This document shows positions 32,013 to 43,950 of a DNA stretch of 64,000 nt, piece after piece. The DNA is from Lathyrus oleraceus (lineage: Eukaryota; Streptophyta; Magnoliopsida; Fabales; Fabaceae). Every line of letters begins with the position of its first letter. The stretch's first letter is position 1. The notes under the pieces are model-generated. The model saw nothing but the letters and a program-made list of their open reading frames with translations. It had not been told where the DNA came from and searched no databases. A program made the position numbers and the translations under genes. The stretch is from NCBI RefSeq assembly GCF_024323335.1, contig NC_066580.1, positions 141,536,188-141,600,187 on the forward strand, read 5' to 3'.

Positions 32013-32283
32013 TTTTTATTATTTTCCTTTATTACATGCATAATAAAGTCTTACACTTTGCCCAAGGTGTAACGGCTCATTTGTAGGGCCATCCATTTAG
32101 TTACGTTTCGCAATTATTTTTATCATCAATAAAGGACGGTTTTTGCAAACAATTTTGTGTTCTCTTTCTTTCAGTTTTTTTTACTTTTTACAAAAAAAAT
32201 GGCAATGTTTCTTTTTTCGTTTTTCCTTTCTTTCAAAAAAAAATCTCTCATTCTAAGGTAAAGCATGATCCTCCATCATGCAG
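32009..32283 (+). other. Predicted intron between gag and pol, element B (275 bp)
   Basis: Donor GTGATT at 32009 overlaps the gag stop codon; acceptor CATGCAG ends at 32283. Removing it joins the two reading frames in phase 2 with no stop before the YDFDNP block. The same arrangement occurs in element C with a different length. An intron at this position is a known property of Ogre elements; splicing here is predicted, not observed. Confidence 0.75.
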
Positions 32284-33554
32284 AGCCGACCACCCGGATC
32301 TCACTGCTAACGACACTGCTATGGCCAAGTATGACTTCGACAATCCTATCTATCAAGCCGAAGAAGGGGCTGAGGAAGATTGTGAATTGCCTGAAGGGTT
32401 ACCCAGATTGTTGAAACAGGAGGACCGAGCTATTACACCTTATCAGGAGGATGTTGAGACCATCAACGTTGGTACCGCAGACGACAAGAAAGAGATCAAG
32501 ATCGGGGCCAGTCTACAGGCCGAGAGAAAAGACCGTTGATCATGTACTTGACTGTGTTAGAAAGGTCGATGGGTTGTGTGCTCGGTCAGCATGACGAGTC
32601 AGGTCGAAAAGAGCATGCAATATACTACCTTAGAAAAAGTTTACCGACTGTGAACAAAGATACTCATTGCTCGAGAAAACTTGTCGCGCTTTGGCATGGG
32701 CTGCTCGCCGACTAAGACAGTATATGTTGACTCACACGACTCTATTGATATCAAAAATGGATTCAGTCAAGTATGTTTTTGAAAAGCCAGCACTTACCCG
32801 AAAAGTTACTAGGTGACAAATGATACTGACAGAGTATGACATCCAATACACTTCACAAAAAGCCACCAAGGGAAGTGTCTTGTCAGACTATCTTGCAGAG
32901 CAACCGATTGATGATTACCAACCTATGAGGTTTGACTTTCCTGATGAGGACATCATGTTTCTCAAATCGAAAGATTGAGAGGAACTACTCCCGGAGGAGG
33001 GGCCTGACCCTGAATCCAAATGGGTTATGATGTTTGATGGGGCGGTCCACGTCAATGGTCGCAGAGTTGGTATAGTGTTGATCACACCGGAAGGGGGTTC
33101 ATATGCCATTTGGTGCCAGAATAACTTTTCCCTGCACCAACAATGAAGCCGAATACGAAGCTTGTATCCTAAGACTTGAGGAAGCCGTCAATATACAGAT
33201 TAAAACCCTGGATGTATACGAGGATTCAGCTTGGGTTATCAATCAAACCAATGGGAAATGGTTCTATGCTGGAACTACGTACCCAGAACTGACGTATCTC
33301 GGTCAAAGACGAATGAAGAAAGATTTGGTTAAAAAGTGCGCCCTCGGGGGTATCAAGTCGGTGAATTGGTACTCAAAAGATTTCTTCCTCCCAACACAGA
33401 TCACAGGGGCAAATGGACACCGAACTATGAGGGTCCATACGTGGTTAAAAGAGTTTTCTATGGCGGAGCTTTGACGCTAACAACCATGGAGGGCGAAGGA
33501 TTCCCATCCCCTATTAACTCAGACGCAGTTAAAAAAATACTTCGCATAAAATAG
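32284..33554 (+). pseudogene. pol: Element B pol remnants (RT and integrase cores deleted)
   Basis: After the intron, 86 codons match the N-terminal linker of C's RT polyprotein (YDFDNPIYQAEE) up to IKIGASL; then about 1.0 kb is missing and the sequence resumes in RNase H at a PLIMYL-like block in another frame. RNase H and second RNase H pieces are readable with frameshifts near 32630 and 33110 and stops (e.g. near 32815 and 32977). The second RNase H keeps NNEAEYEAC. Near 33260 about 1.3 kb is missing, and only the integrase C-terminus remains (GKWTPNYEGPY, SPINSD) to a stop at about 33554. No catalytic RT or integrase can be made. Confidence 0.85.
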
Positions 33555-33559
33555 ACCCG

Positions 33560-33763
33560 CTGGAAAGTTAAAAGAATAGTCCAGGCAAAAGAGGGGCATC
33601 CCGACGAACCAAAAAAAAGGAATAAAGAGGTTCGGGCAAAAATTAGGGATATATATAAATAAATAAAAAAAGAGTACACCCGGTGAGTCGAAAACCCAAA
33701 AGGGCGGCTCAGGCAAAAATGGGTATCCCGCTGGATTGAAAACCCGAAAAGGGGGCGATCCAG
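33560..33763 (+). other. Four-hairpin array after pol, element B
   Basis: Four stem-loops in a row right after the stop: CTGGA/TCCAG (33560-33584), CGAACC/GGTTCG (33605-33634), TGAGTCG/CGGCTCA (33684-33711) and CTGGATTG/CGATCCAG (33731-33763), each followed by a GGCAAAA-like phrase (GGTAAAA after the last). The third and fourth contain an inner ACCC/GGG stem. The matching array in C has paired changes in its stems. Confidence 0.65.
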
Positions 33764-34309
33764 GTAAAAGTTAGGGAATAAGCGAATGACTGTGATCTGA
33801 ATTCATCAGTGTTATATCACCGTTTCATTCAATCCGGCAATCTTCGAAGGTTAAAGATCGACTAATCATCCACTTCAGAAAGCAAGATGAGCAGAGCGTC
33901 TTGAGGACATACGAGCCATAGCAGAGTCGAAACTCGGTGGGACCCCGTTTCCACATTGCCATTAGGATAGTTCTCTTTTTTTTATAGCGATCACCTCTTT
34001 TCAGGGATCAGCTTCCTGATACCCTCGCCTATTCCTGGCACAAATTTTCTCCCCATTAAGAGTCGAATAATTCAGTTAAAGAGCCTTTTTATTTTTCATT
34101 TATCAGTTTGTTTGCAAAAATGTCCGAATTTTTGATAAAACATATTGCATATGAACGTAATGGTGGCTTTTGCAGATGATTTGCACAGGAAAACATTTAA
34201 AATTGCTTTGAATGTGCTTAATCCCGGACGGTGAATTCAAACCGAGTAATTCCCCCGAGGCATACGTGTATTTTTGGTTGCAGGTCACAGGAACCGGATG
34301 CCAAGTCAT

Positions 34310-35160
34310 GAATCCTCATCCCCAAGCGGTTGACAAAGTCTCTCCTCAGCAGAGCATGTTCCCCAACAGAATTGACAGTATCCAGACTGCCTATCCCTAG
34401 TAGAGTTGACAGTATCCAGACTATATATCCCTAGCGGAGTTGACAGTGTCAGACTGTATCTTCCTAGCAACAGCGGAGTGGTTGCATACCCAACGGACAA
34501 GAGGGTGGTGTTCCCAGTGTTCATCTCATCCCCATCATTATTTCTAACAGATTTGTTCTAATCCCCAGCTTGAGGACGATTAGCAAGTTCATATCCCCAG
34601 CAAAGGTCGTTTCCTACGACATTTCCCCAGGAAGTGTTTTCCCCACAGACTCTCCTCACAAAGCCTCGCCGAACCAAGTTTCCATAGTTGATACTCCCTC
34701 CGCAAGGTCAACTTTTCAAGCAGCCAATTTATTTTTGGTGGCTCATTGGTCCCGGCAGACGGATCATTCCCCACAGAGCATTCAAGGATTGATACAGCGA
34801 TCTGTTCCCTACCGGAGTTTGCTTCCCCTAGCAGATTTCCTTTTTCTTTTACACCATGCATAACATTTGCATTCGCATGCATATCATATTAAGCATACAC
34901 ATAAGCTGATAAACAGGTTCTTCCAAGCAGACTGAAGAATTACTGTACAACCAAGGTCGTGAGATCCAGCCAGAGGATCAAGCATGAGTGATCCAGCCTG
35001 AGGGTCATTTTGAAGATTCAGCCTGAGAATCGTTTTCCCGTGATCCAGCATGAGGGTCATTTTTGAAGATTCAGCCTGAGAATCGTTTTCCCAAGAGTCA
35101 GCCTGAGGCTCAATTTGAAGATTCCCTAGTGAAGTCGCCTACAAGCTTTATTTCCCCAGC
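34310..35160 (+). repeat. Reiterated TCCCCAGCRGA-type motifs, element B 3' UTR
   Basis: At least ten degenerate copies of TCCCCAGC(A/G)GAGT, e.g. TCCCTAGTAGAGTTGACAG and TCCCTAGCGGAGTTGACAG (about 34397 and 34427). The motif resembles the complement of the element's own primer binding site (TCCCCAGCAGAGTCGCCA). A comparable field lies at the same place in C. Confidence 0.6.
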
Positions 35161-35866
35161 AAGTCTAATTGAGGAGTCGTTACAACATGTTCTAGCCCGA
35201 AGAATATGTACGAAGCCCAAAAGTGGAATATGCTCGAAGCTGCATATCTAATATGAAGGTTGGGTGTAGATTTCAAAAGAGGGTCAACCAGCGCATGCCT
35301 CAGATGCGAGATCCTAATGATGGGAATTTATCATCAAAACAATCCAGATCTAGCCAGAAGATCGAGAATCGAAGCAATTCAGATCTAGCTAGAAGATCGA
35401 AGTAGATTCAGCCAGAGAATCAAAGGAAATAGATTCAGCCAGAGAATCGAAACAAAGGAGATCTAGCCAGAAGATCGAAGAAGATCTAGCCAAAAGATCG
35501 AAGTCAGGTCTAGCCCGAAGACCGGAAATAGATTCAGCCAGAGAATCGAAGCAATTCAGATCTAGCCAGAAGATTGAAGTAGTTTCAGCCAGAGAATCAA
35601 AGGAAATAGATTCAGCCAGAGAATCGAAACAAAGAAGATCTAGCCAGAAGATCGAAAATCGCAACAATTCAGATCTAGCCAGAAGATCGAAATAGATTCA
35701 GCCAGAGAATCGAAACGAAGGAGATCTAGCCAGAAGATCGAAGAAGATCTAGCCAGAAGATCAAAATCGTATCCAGCCCGAGGATTAAAATTAATATCCG
35801 ACCAGAGGACTAAATCGAGTATAGGTTCAGCGAGAGTATCAAAACTCCAGATTAAGCCAGAGGATC
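34963..35866 (+). repeat. Hairpin array with AGCCNGA loop, element B 3' UTR
   Basis: About 25 short hairpins, each a ~5-bp stem around a 7-base loop AGCCNGA: GATCC/GGATC (34963-34979), GATTC/GAATC (35015-35031, 35405-35421, 35432-35448), GAGTC/GGCTC (35095-35111), GATCT/AGATC (35347-35363, 35460-35476), GGTCT/AGACC (35507-35523). A longer one at 35185-35209 has a 9-bp stem ACATGTTCT/AGAATATGT. The loop is almost constant whereas stems change on both arms. Open frames on the minus strand here come from the repeat. Confidence 0.75.
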
Positions 35867-36017
35867 GGAAGAAAGATAAACAGCGCGGTGTATTTCCGCG
35901 TTTTTGTGGTATTCTCGGAGCACAAATTTTCGGTCTGTCTTTGGTATTCAATCACAGCTCACCCCGTTTGTCTGATAAGCTGTTCGCTTTCATCCTACTC
36001 GGTTTAGCTGATGATTA

Positions 36018-36029
36018 AATAGGGGCAGC
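36018..36029 (+). other. Polypurine tract of element B
   Basis: AATAGGGGCAGC abuts the 3' LTR start TGTAACACC; the same tract precedes the 3' LTRs of C and E (E: AATAGGGGCATC). Confidence 0.85.
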
Positions 36030-37756
36030 TGTAACACCCCAAAATTTGCCCTCCTCATTCATGCATTCATTTAGCATTTCATATTGCATTTCATCATGTC
36101 AATCAGAATTAGATCCAAAAAAAAAAAAAAAAAAACGAAAAAAAAACGAAAAAATAAAATAAATAAATAATTTTTTACAAAAAAAAAAAATAATAATAAA
36201 AAATAATAATTAATTAATTAATTAATTAAATAAATAATTAAATAAATAAAATATAATAAAAAATTTTGGACTTGGGTCTCTCTCATTTGAGCCCACAAAA
36301 CCATGAAATTCAGTCTATAAATACCAAGGCTTCACTTGAGAGAACAGAGAACAAAGGGGGATTTTGAAGAGGAGCAAAATACTCTGAGGTTTCCTTGGAA
36401 CAAAACCCTGAGGAAAAAGATAGTGAGAGAAGACCTAACGGAGTTCAGAGCAGCCTCCAAACCCCGAAGGGAACTCAACTACACAGAATCACCTCTGCCT
36501 CACATAAACCCTAAAAATTGTTTTGTAAACCTCACGGGTGCAACTCAATTTCAATCAAGCTCTCCAATCAGGTTTGCCATTATTCCCATTACCTTTGCCC
36601 ATGGGTTTAATATGTATATGAATGTATAAACAATACCTTGAATGTTTAACCGTTTAATTTTTGAGTGTATGCCACAGGGTTTGAGTTTTTCTGAAACCAT
36701 ACTGTTGATCATGAAAAAAATGCTTATGGTGTTTCACTAACCCTTTTGTTGAATTTTTGTGAGGGCTCACATGACTTTTGCAGGGATAACTTGCGTGGTT
36801 TCCCACTTTATTTGTGGGATAACCCCTGGAGGTTCATTCCGATTACTTGTACTGACTCACTTTTCTTTGATGGCATTAGCTTGGAAGGATCTCAGGGTTT
36901 CCCATTCCTCTAATTGTTGTTACTTCGGATCTTTATCCGCGTGGTACTTTTACATTTTCCCCCCATTTTAATGCTTTCCTAGCTGGAAGACCTCGATAGG
37001 AGGCAACGTTTAAGCCCCTTGGTGGCATTTTACTTTGAGATACATGTTTTGTGTTTTGTATTCATATCCCTGCAGGTAGCGCGGTTCCTTCGTCAAGGAC
37101 TGCCTTTTTGCCCTTGAGCATCCCAAACCCTAACCCTTCATTGATTTTTCTTCTCCTAAAACCCAAAGCAACGCGTTTACTCCTTCTACTACAGGCGAGT
37201 AAGTCTCCAAAGGTCGAGCATCCGGTAGATTGCGTAGTGACGTCGTTCGTCCAAAACCCAATACATAACCCCGTAGTTAGACGAACTACGTTTTGCTCTG
37301 ATTCTCAGGCCAAATGAGATACGTAGGCATAAGACGCGATGTCTTAGCGAGCACACATCCCCCCAACCCATAGGTCAGCCGAGCTACGAAGACTCTGATT
37401 CTCATATTCAGATGAGATACGTATGCAATGGATGCGACATCCGCGCGAGTCATTTTCATTTAACCCTTTTTTTTGGTAAACAGCACAAGATAAACCCACA
37501 CCCTTTAGACAAGAACTACAAAAGTGGATCCCGTAGAGTACTACGGATGCGTAGGGGTGCTAATACCTTCCCTTCGCATAACCGACTCCCGAACCCAAGA
37601 TTTGGTTGCGAGACCCCGTCTTGTCCTTTCCTTTTTCAGGTTTACTTCGAGCGTTTCCTTTCCCTCCTTTGGGATGAATAACGCACGGTGGCGACTCTTC
37701 TGTCTTTTCCTTTTGCCGGTTGTTTTTTTTCGCACTGTATTTTTCAGGTTGCGACA
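36030..37756 (+). repeat. 3' LTR of element B (1727 bp)
   Basis: Near-identical to 27323-29041, with indels in the A/TTAA-rich tract and about 20-25 substitutions elsewhere. Carries the TATA box at 36316-36323, hairpin modules at about 37279-37352 (hairpin 2 at 37330-37346 intact) and 37376-37450, and the AGTA-loop hairpin at 37531-37546. Ends ...TTGCGACA. Confidence 0.92.
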
Positions 37757-37761
37757 GAGCC
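37757..37761. repeat. Right target-site duplication of element B (GAGCC)
   Basis: Identical to 27318-27322. Confidence 0.92.
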
Positions 37762-40700
37762 CTTTTCACACTTGTTGTAAGGTCGTTGTTTTTTGTGAAA
37801 AAATTTGTTTGTGCAAACATGATTGAAGAGATGAGAAGAAAATATACAAGTTTATTTACATTTGTGTTTGGATGGATAAACCCATTGCCTACGTACCATC
37901 TTAAAAAAAAGATTAGGATCAAAACCTCGTAGTTCGGGGTAAAAATCTCAAAACAAGTTGGTGAATTGATTGGTCCAAAAGCCTTAAGGTCTTTTGTTAT
38001 CCAAGGGAGAAAACTCAACCTAAAACCACAAATCCACCATGTGAGGATAGCTTCAACATGCTAATGAGGGGTTAACCCTATAATAAGCATGGAAGACTCA
38101 TTGTCCATCACTAAGGATATAGGAGAGTATTACATCTACCTCAAGGATAACTCAAACCTAATAGCTAAAGGTTATGAAAAAGTGATTTAAGAAAGTGGCC
38201 ATTGAAACCACAAAAGCATTTGAATGGGTTATATTTACCAATGAAAAGTATTTGCAAAAATGGTCAAAGTTGACTTAGAAGTTCAATTCAAAATAAGTAT
38301 TATGAAAAGAGAGTTTGAAAATCAAAAGCATAAGGCTTAGGTTTCTAATGTTGAAAACAAGTGTTAGATGTTTGCACAAGAGTTTTGGCTTGGGTTAGAG
38401 TGGAGGGAAGAAGAAGAATGGCTAAAATCCTAAGCAATGCAAAAGGTGAGGGATAAGAAACAAAACCACAAATGGAATTCCTCTCTTGAGATCATGTTGA
38501 TGATCCAAGTAGCTCCCATCCTTTGGAATAAGCAATCACATAAGCATAAACTCAAGCAATCAACAATCAAATGAACTCTTGGAAGGTTCCTCAATGTATC
38601 TTGAATCTCTTTCTCTTAGGAGCTCATGGTAATGGTTCCTTAATTTGGCTCAAGTGGGAATCCCTAGCACAAAGAAACACACACATCAAAAGGTTCTATT
38701 AACAATCAAAGAATGGACAAGAGGGAGTTTAGAATATGGTCCTTTCAATGTTCATCTTCAAGCTTTAAGCATTCTAAAGGCATGAGGCCTAGTTTCTCTT
38801 TGACATTTAAGCCTTCTAAAGGCATGAGGCCTAATTGCGCTTTGACTCCATTTTGCATAGGGAAGGTCCTAAGATCTAAGTCCATTTTGTCCAATTCTTT
38901 GCATTTGGTTCACAACAATCAAAACAAAACACAAGCACAATAGTATATACACAATTATGTGCTCAAGTGAGCAAAAGGCAAATGGCATTAACATAAACAT
39001 GTGCTCAAGTGAGCAAAGGAAAAAGCAAATGAATAATATGTGCAAGAATAGTAAATTGCATAAAGTAAAGAGCAAAAAGTAAATGTTAATTGTTAATGGT
39101 TAGTGTTAGTAGTTAGTGTGCCATAAGGCAAATTTAGCGCTATGTTAAGCAATCTTAATTGGACTTATGTAGAAGTCACAACTATCTGAGGCCGGTCAAT
39201 AATAATGTAGGTAACAACACAAGTTAGAAGTCTTGATTAGTGAACCAAGTTCCAATAACTTGCCATGCCAAAAAGAAAAGAGAATTGATCTTGTATTGGT
39301 TTAAGTCTTTTGCATGATTTAGGAAACAACCTATCCTTAATGCAAAGCCATTCACTTGATCAAGATGAAATAGATTTGAATCAAAGAAGATTAAGTCTCC
39401 CTAATCAATGCTAACTTATCAACTTTTAACTCATTGATTAAAAAAGAAAGAAGAAGAAGAAGGAGATGAATAATGGATAATGAAATGGAGAGAATAAAGT
39501 GCATTAAGACGAAATAAAATGTACCAATCCATATGTGTTGACCAAATGACATTGAGAGTCAAAGTCAAACAATGAGAAACCAGAAATGGGACGAAGATTG
39601 GAGGTCAAACAATAAGTAAAATATTTTTGGCATTTTTAATATTAAAATAAACTTGAATTAAAATAAAAGAAAGGTCAAACTTCAAAATCACTTCAAATCA
39701 ACCTTGAAAGGTCCAAGTGATTTATCCCAAGTTCAACAAGGTCAAACAAGGTTTGACAAAAAATTTCAGCATTTTTAAAAGTCAGAAACTATTTTTAATC
39801 AATTAAAAATGAATAAAAATAACCTAATTGAATTAAAATCTCAAATATATCTCAAATCAATTAAAAAATTGATGAGAATATTTTTCATAGATCCATCATC
39901 ATTCAAATAGGTTAGGAAAATAAATTTGTATTTTTTGAATATCAAAAACTATTTAAAATGAATTAAAAATAACCAGAAAAGAGAAAATTCACAAAAAATA
40001 TCAAATGACAAAATAAAAAATATTAAAAATCAAAATTAGAAACTAGAAATTATATGGAGAAGAATGCAATTAGTCCCATATTTTTTGGAATTAAAATGAA
40101 GAAGATATGAATTTTTGAAAATAATGGAAACAAAAGAAATTAAATCAGAAATTAATAAAATCAAAAAAACAAGGAGCGTATGATCAAGCCTCATTAATTG
40201 ACGTGGCTGATCAGACGCTCCACATGCGCGCTTCCATGGTAGGCTTCAGTCCACGCGTAACACAAAGAATTATTAAAAGTCATAAGAAGCAATGACCAGG
40301 ATTAGATCTAGAAATTAGATCCAAGGGCTCACAATGCATCTGGCAAAGGGGCGGTGACCGGAGCCACCGTCTTCTCCGGTGAGCGTGAAGATTCCGGTCA
40401 AAATTGCAGGTAATGAAAACTTAACCAAATGAAGCGATCCTCATATCATTGGAAAGCTGGAGTGATGTACATCACCCCTGTACCATTGGTTTCTCCTCTA
40501 GATCCTCATATAGAGAGAAATCAGAGAGAGAAAATTATGGTGTTCATGCTGAACTTCATGGATTTCAATAGTTGAGCATTCAAAACAATTGCCTCTATGA
40601 AGAGGACTTCAGCCAACACAATATCCAAGCAAATAGATCAAGAAATAGTGAGTTTCGAAGAGAAAACAAGTTGGAGAGAACCTTTAAATTGGGGTGATCC

Positions 40701-42448
40701 GAGCTTGCTTCCTTGCTTCCTTTGGCCAAACAGAGCTTCAATGGATTATGAGAGAGAGGTCTAGGAACTTTAGATCTAGAAATTCAACCAGATTTAGTTG
40801 AATTTCAGATCTGAGAAATTTGAATGAAAATGAAATAGTTCCTTTGGTGAGAAGTTTGGTTTTCAGATCAGCAGCATTTCAGGTTGATTCATGGATGGAA
40901 AATGAATGGAACGATGCCTCTATTTATAGATGGAGAGGCAAGGCAAGTGTGATCAAATCCGTGTGCATGGCCAATGGATACTCCTTGCATGGGCTTGCAT
41001 GATCATTCAAAAGGCCCAAATTCAATGCCAAATGCAATATGAAACATAATTAAGCTGAAATGGTCATGTAATTGGCATGGCACAAGCTTGTATAATAAGT
41101 TTCAACATGTTATGCACAATTATGCCTAAAACTTCTCCTCTTCGAAAATGCCATTTACCAAATCCAAACATGAGCATGTCAGTAATGGTTGGAAAGGTCT
41201 TGGTGTAAGGAACAAATGTTATGTTGGACAAAAATCCATTTGAAGTGTGAAAATTAGTGAATTTTGAGTTTAAAGTGTAAGGTGCAAAACATGCAAAGGC
41301 AAAGTTTCCAAATTTGGACAATGTTCAAGCCCCTCTGTTTTGATGATGCAAGCCCCAAAGGAAAAAACCTCCAACATCAAAGTTGTATATATTTTCAAGA
41401 CAATCAAAATGTACTTAAATTTTACATCATTTGGATTTTTTATGAAAGAGTTATGGGCACTTGAAGTTGGACTTTTTTGACTTTCAATGCATTTGGTCCA
41501 AAGTGACCTATAATGTTTTGCATTATCACATGTGTTTCCTTTGAGATTTTGAAATTTTTTTCAACATAACATTAGAATTAGACATCTTAAGATTTCCAAT
41601 TCCATTTATCCCACCTCAAATTCATTAAAAATGAATGAGTTATGTTCTTGGGAATTTGACCCAAAATTAGGGTTTCAGTCAAAATGACCTATAATGTATT
41701 CGAATGGGAGATGACCTTCCAGGCTTCAAATCAATTTTTGATGAACATGAAAGTTGTTTATATTGTCCTTAAGAACATGTTTTCTTTTGGGATCATCTCC
41801 ATTTGATCAACACATAAAAATTTAGGTCTCAGTGCTTTTTAGAATAGTCAGATGAATTGACTGATCAACTTCTCAAGTCCATGACTCATATCTTGATGAA
41901 TTGATTATTGATGACCCTAAAATAGGTTCAAATATGCATGAAATGATGAATTAAAGAACTTACCTTGATTGTATTTGATCATGGGCTGAGGTTGCTTCAA
42001 GAGCAAAGCATTATGGATGATCAGATGAACTAGGGTTTCCTTGGGAAACAAAACCCCAAACCCTTTGACTTGCTTTGATAAAAAATGATGAATTAAGATG
42101 TTAGGGAGGCATATTTAATGGATGAGAGCTTTGGGAACCATTACCATGCTTGCTATCATCTTCACTTGGCCATATCTCTGCACAAAGGATCTCCTTGAAG
42201 CTCTTAACTTTGTGATTGCTCAAGCTACAAACAAGAGGTGTTAGTGACATATTTTTGTGCTTTTGGTTAATAAACAAAAATGAGAAAAGCAATGATATAC
42301 AATTCAAGCATGCTTGGTGATTTCAAACCACTCACAAGAGGTCCCACCCAAAGGTAATGGGAACCAAGATGCTTATGATCCTTGAGGCAATGCAAATGCA
42401 ATGTTATGATGCCATGAGGGATCTTAGGGACAAAATTGGGGTCTTACA
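37762..42448 (-). repeat. Element E LTR, main part
   Basis: Minus-strand LTR starting TGTAAGACCCCAATTTTG at 42448. It holds a candidate TATA box (40921-40928), a hairpin module near 37872-37940 (hairpin 1 at 37898-37913, ATCTT/AAGAT; TACGTAGGCA; hairpin 2 at 37872-37885, ATGG/CCAT) and long AT-rich noncoding sequence. I see no supported coding ORF in these 4.7 kb. Confidence 0.75.
40921..40928 (-). promoter_or_regulatory. Candidate TATA box of E LTR
   Basis: Minus strand reads TATAAATA in CTATAAATAGAGGC, about 1520 bp into the LTR. Confidence 0.45.
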
Positions 42449-42464
42449 GATGCCCCTATTTAAG
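42449..42464 (-). other. Polypurine tract of element E
   Basis: Minus strand reads CTTAAATAGGGGCATC immediately before the LTR start TGTAAGACC, proving that 37762-42448 is a 3' LTR on the minus strand. Confidence 0.8.
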
Positions 42465-42912
42465 GTCATTCTAGCCGGAGAAGTAAAGATTAAAATCTTC
42501 GCCTCGACGAGGTAGAATGGGCTTAAATAATAACAAAGAGACGAATTTTGGTCCCTAAGAGAGCTCATGATGTGAATGTATGTATGCAAACGGTAATACT
42601 CTGTGGGAGGATGAGTCCACAAAGGAAAAGATTAGAAGGAATTTGATGATCCCTATGAATAATTCACTTCATGGGGAAGAGACTCTATCGGGGAGTAAAG
42701 GGATAAAAATGCGTGAGCAGGTCACGACTTGAAACTTGCTGAGAGGCACAAAGGAAATCTAGTGAAATACATCAATGGAAAGACTCGAGCTGACTCAAAG
42801 ATGCACGTATTGGGGAATATGCCAATACAGCAAAATTTATCCAACGGATACTTCGGATAAAAATCCGGACTCAGGTGGGGAAATAACAAATGAGGTATTA
42901 CCGGTTACTGGG
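42465..42912 (-). other. Element E 3' UTR fragment
   Basis: Noncoding. On the minus strand it shows TCCCC-type motifs (e.g. ACTCCCCGATAGAGTC near 42690) as in B and C, and small hairpins such as CGGAT/ATCCG near 42855. Cut at 42912 by element C; the last five bases CTGGG are C's presumed target site. Confidence 0.6.
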
Positions 42913-43944
42913 TGTAGCACCTCAAATTTGCACCCATCATTGTACATACATTCTCATATTAGGTCATAGCATATCATGGTCCACTGCATAGCATTGCATT
43001 GTCCCTTTGCCTCAAGTGCAAGTCAATCAAGAGAATTAGGTCAAACTGATCAGGAGATCAGTCAATCAAGCAAGCAAGTGAGTTTTTCATTGAGCCAGGG
43101 CCCTAGGGTTGGTCCAACATGTTCACATGACTTGGGGATCCATTTGAAGTGTTTTGGTCAAGGATTGGATGTTCAGAAGTCACCAGGCAATGCAAAGTCA
43201 GTCAAAAACCCTAAAAAGTCAAACTTGGTCAACTGTGTCTGATTTTATGGTTTTGATGGATGGATTTGGTTTGAGAGAGCTTATTCATGTCCATATAGTC
43301 CTCATATATCATGTCAAACACCATCATGGAAGAATTTGAAGCCAGATCAGAAATTTCCAAAAGTAGAAATTGGACCTGTAATTAAAACCTGCCAAAAATG
43401 GAAAGTCTTGATCCTCAAACTTACATCATGATACAAGCTTCAAATGAATTTTTTCCTAACATGAAAGTTGAAGATCTTGTTCTCCCATTTCCAAAAAGTC
43501 CAAGAACACTCGATTCCCATGTATGGTTGGCAAGTTATGATCAAATCATTTTCAGAAATTCTTGAACTTCAAAAGGCCATATCTCTCAAACCATTTGGCC
43601 AAATTTGGTGGGGTTTTTTCCAACAAGTCACATTTGACCTCATCTTTCCAAATATGTCATCCTCATGCACCAAAACATCACCATGCAAAATGGCCTTTTT
43701 GAACTTGCCTTAATTAATTTCAAGTGAGTTGAATTTTGACTTTTCAAAATAATCTTTTTTAAACCATTTGGCCAATTGAAATAGTTCAGAAATGTGGTTT
43801 GTGTCATGTTTGAAAGCCCAAATTCGTGCAGTACATACACCCATACCATCTTGCTTGAAAATTGGAAAGAAAGTACACTTTTACCAACTCTACTCCACAT
43901 TTTCATGAACCATGATTAGCATTCATTAGCACCAGTAAACAACA

Positions 43945-43950
43945 TATATA
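43945..43950 (+). promoter_or_regulatory. Candidate TATA box of C LTR
   Basis: ACATATATATTC about 1030 bp into the LTR (3' LTR copy 61070-61075), matching the relative position of D's candidate. An alternative, TATATAAG at 46173-46180, lies too deep in the LTR to fit D. Confidence 0.3.

Larger units (their letters stand above)
27323..37756 (+). mobile_element. Element B: non-autonomous Ogre-like element, complete
   Basis: 10,434 bp: 5' LTR, tRNA-Arg-type primer site, leader without ORF1, open gag, predicted intron, pol remnants with protease, RT and integrase cores deleted, 3' UTR with hairpin arrays, polypurine tract, 3' LTR, and a 5-bp GAGCC duplication. Compared with C, about 1.5 kb (protease region), 1.0 kb (RT) and 1.3 kb (integrase) are missing at three separate places. 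The LTRs differ at roughly 20-25 positions by eye over ~1.6 kb alignable, so insertion is recent (of the order of half a million years with a borrowed grass rate). Confidence 0.9.
27086..42912 (-). mobile_element. Element E: 3' LTR and 3' UTR of an Ogre-like element (minus), split by B
   Basis: On the minus strand E reads 3' UTR (42912-42449), polypurine tract, then a 3' LTR from 42448 leftwards to 27086, interrupted by element B plus its target duplication (27323-37761). The LTR without B is about 4.92 kb, close to D's 4.87 kb. E sits inside F's integrase gene; the five bases before 27086 are CCATC (putative target duplication). The rest of E must lie beyond the insertion of element C, to the right of the window. 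Confidence 0.7.

Noticed and set aside
34963..35866. CRISPR-like appearance of short regular repeats
   Set aside because: Plant transposon context, spacers are repeats themselves, units are 21-27 bp and no cas genes.
35389..35951. Minus-strand ORFs rich in FDSLAESIS-type repeats
   Set aside because: They are translations of the AGCCNGA hairpin array; no non-repeat sequence and no start context.
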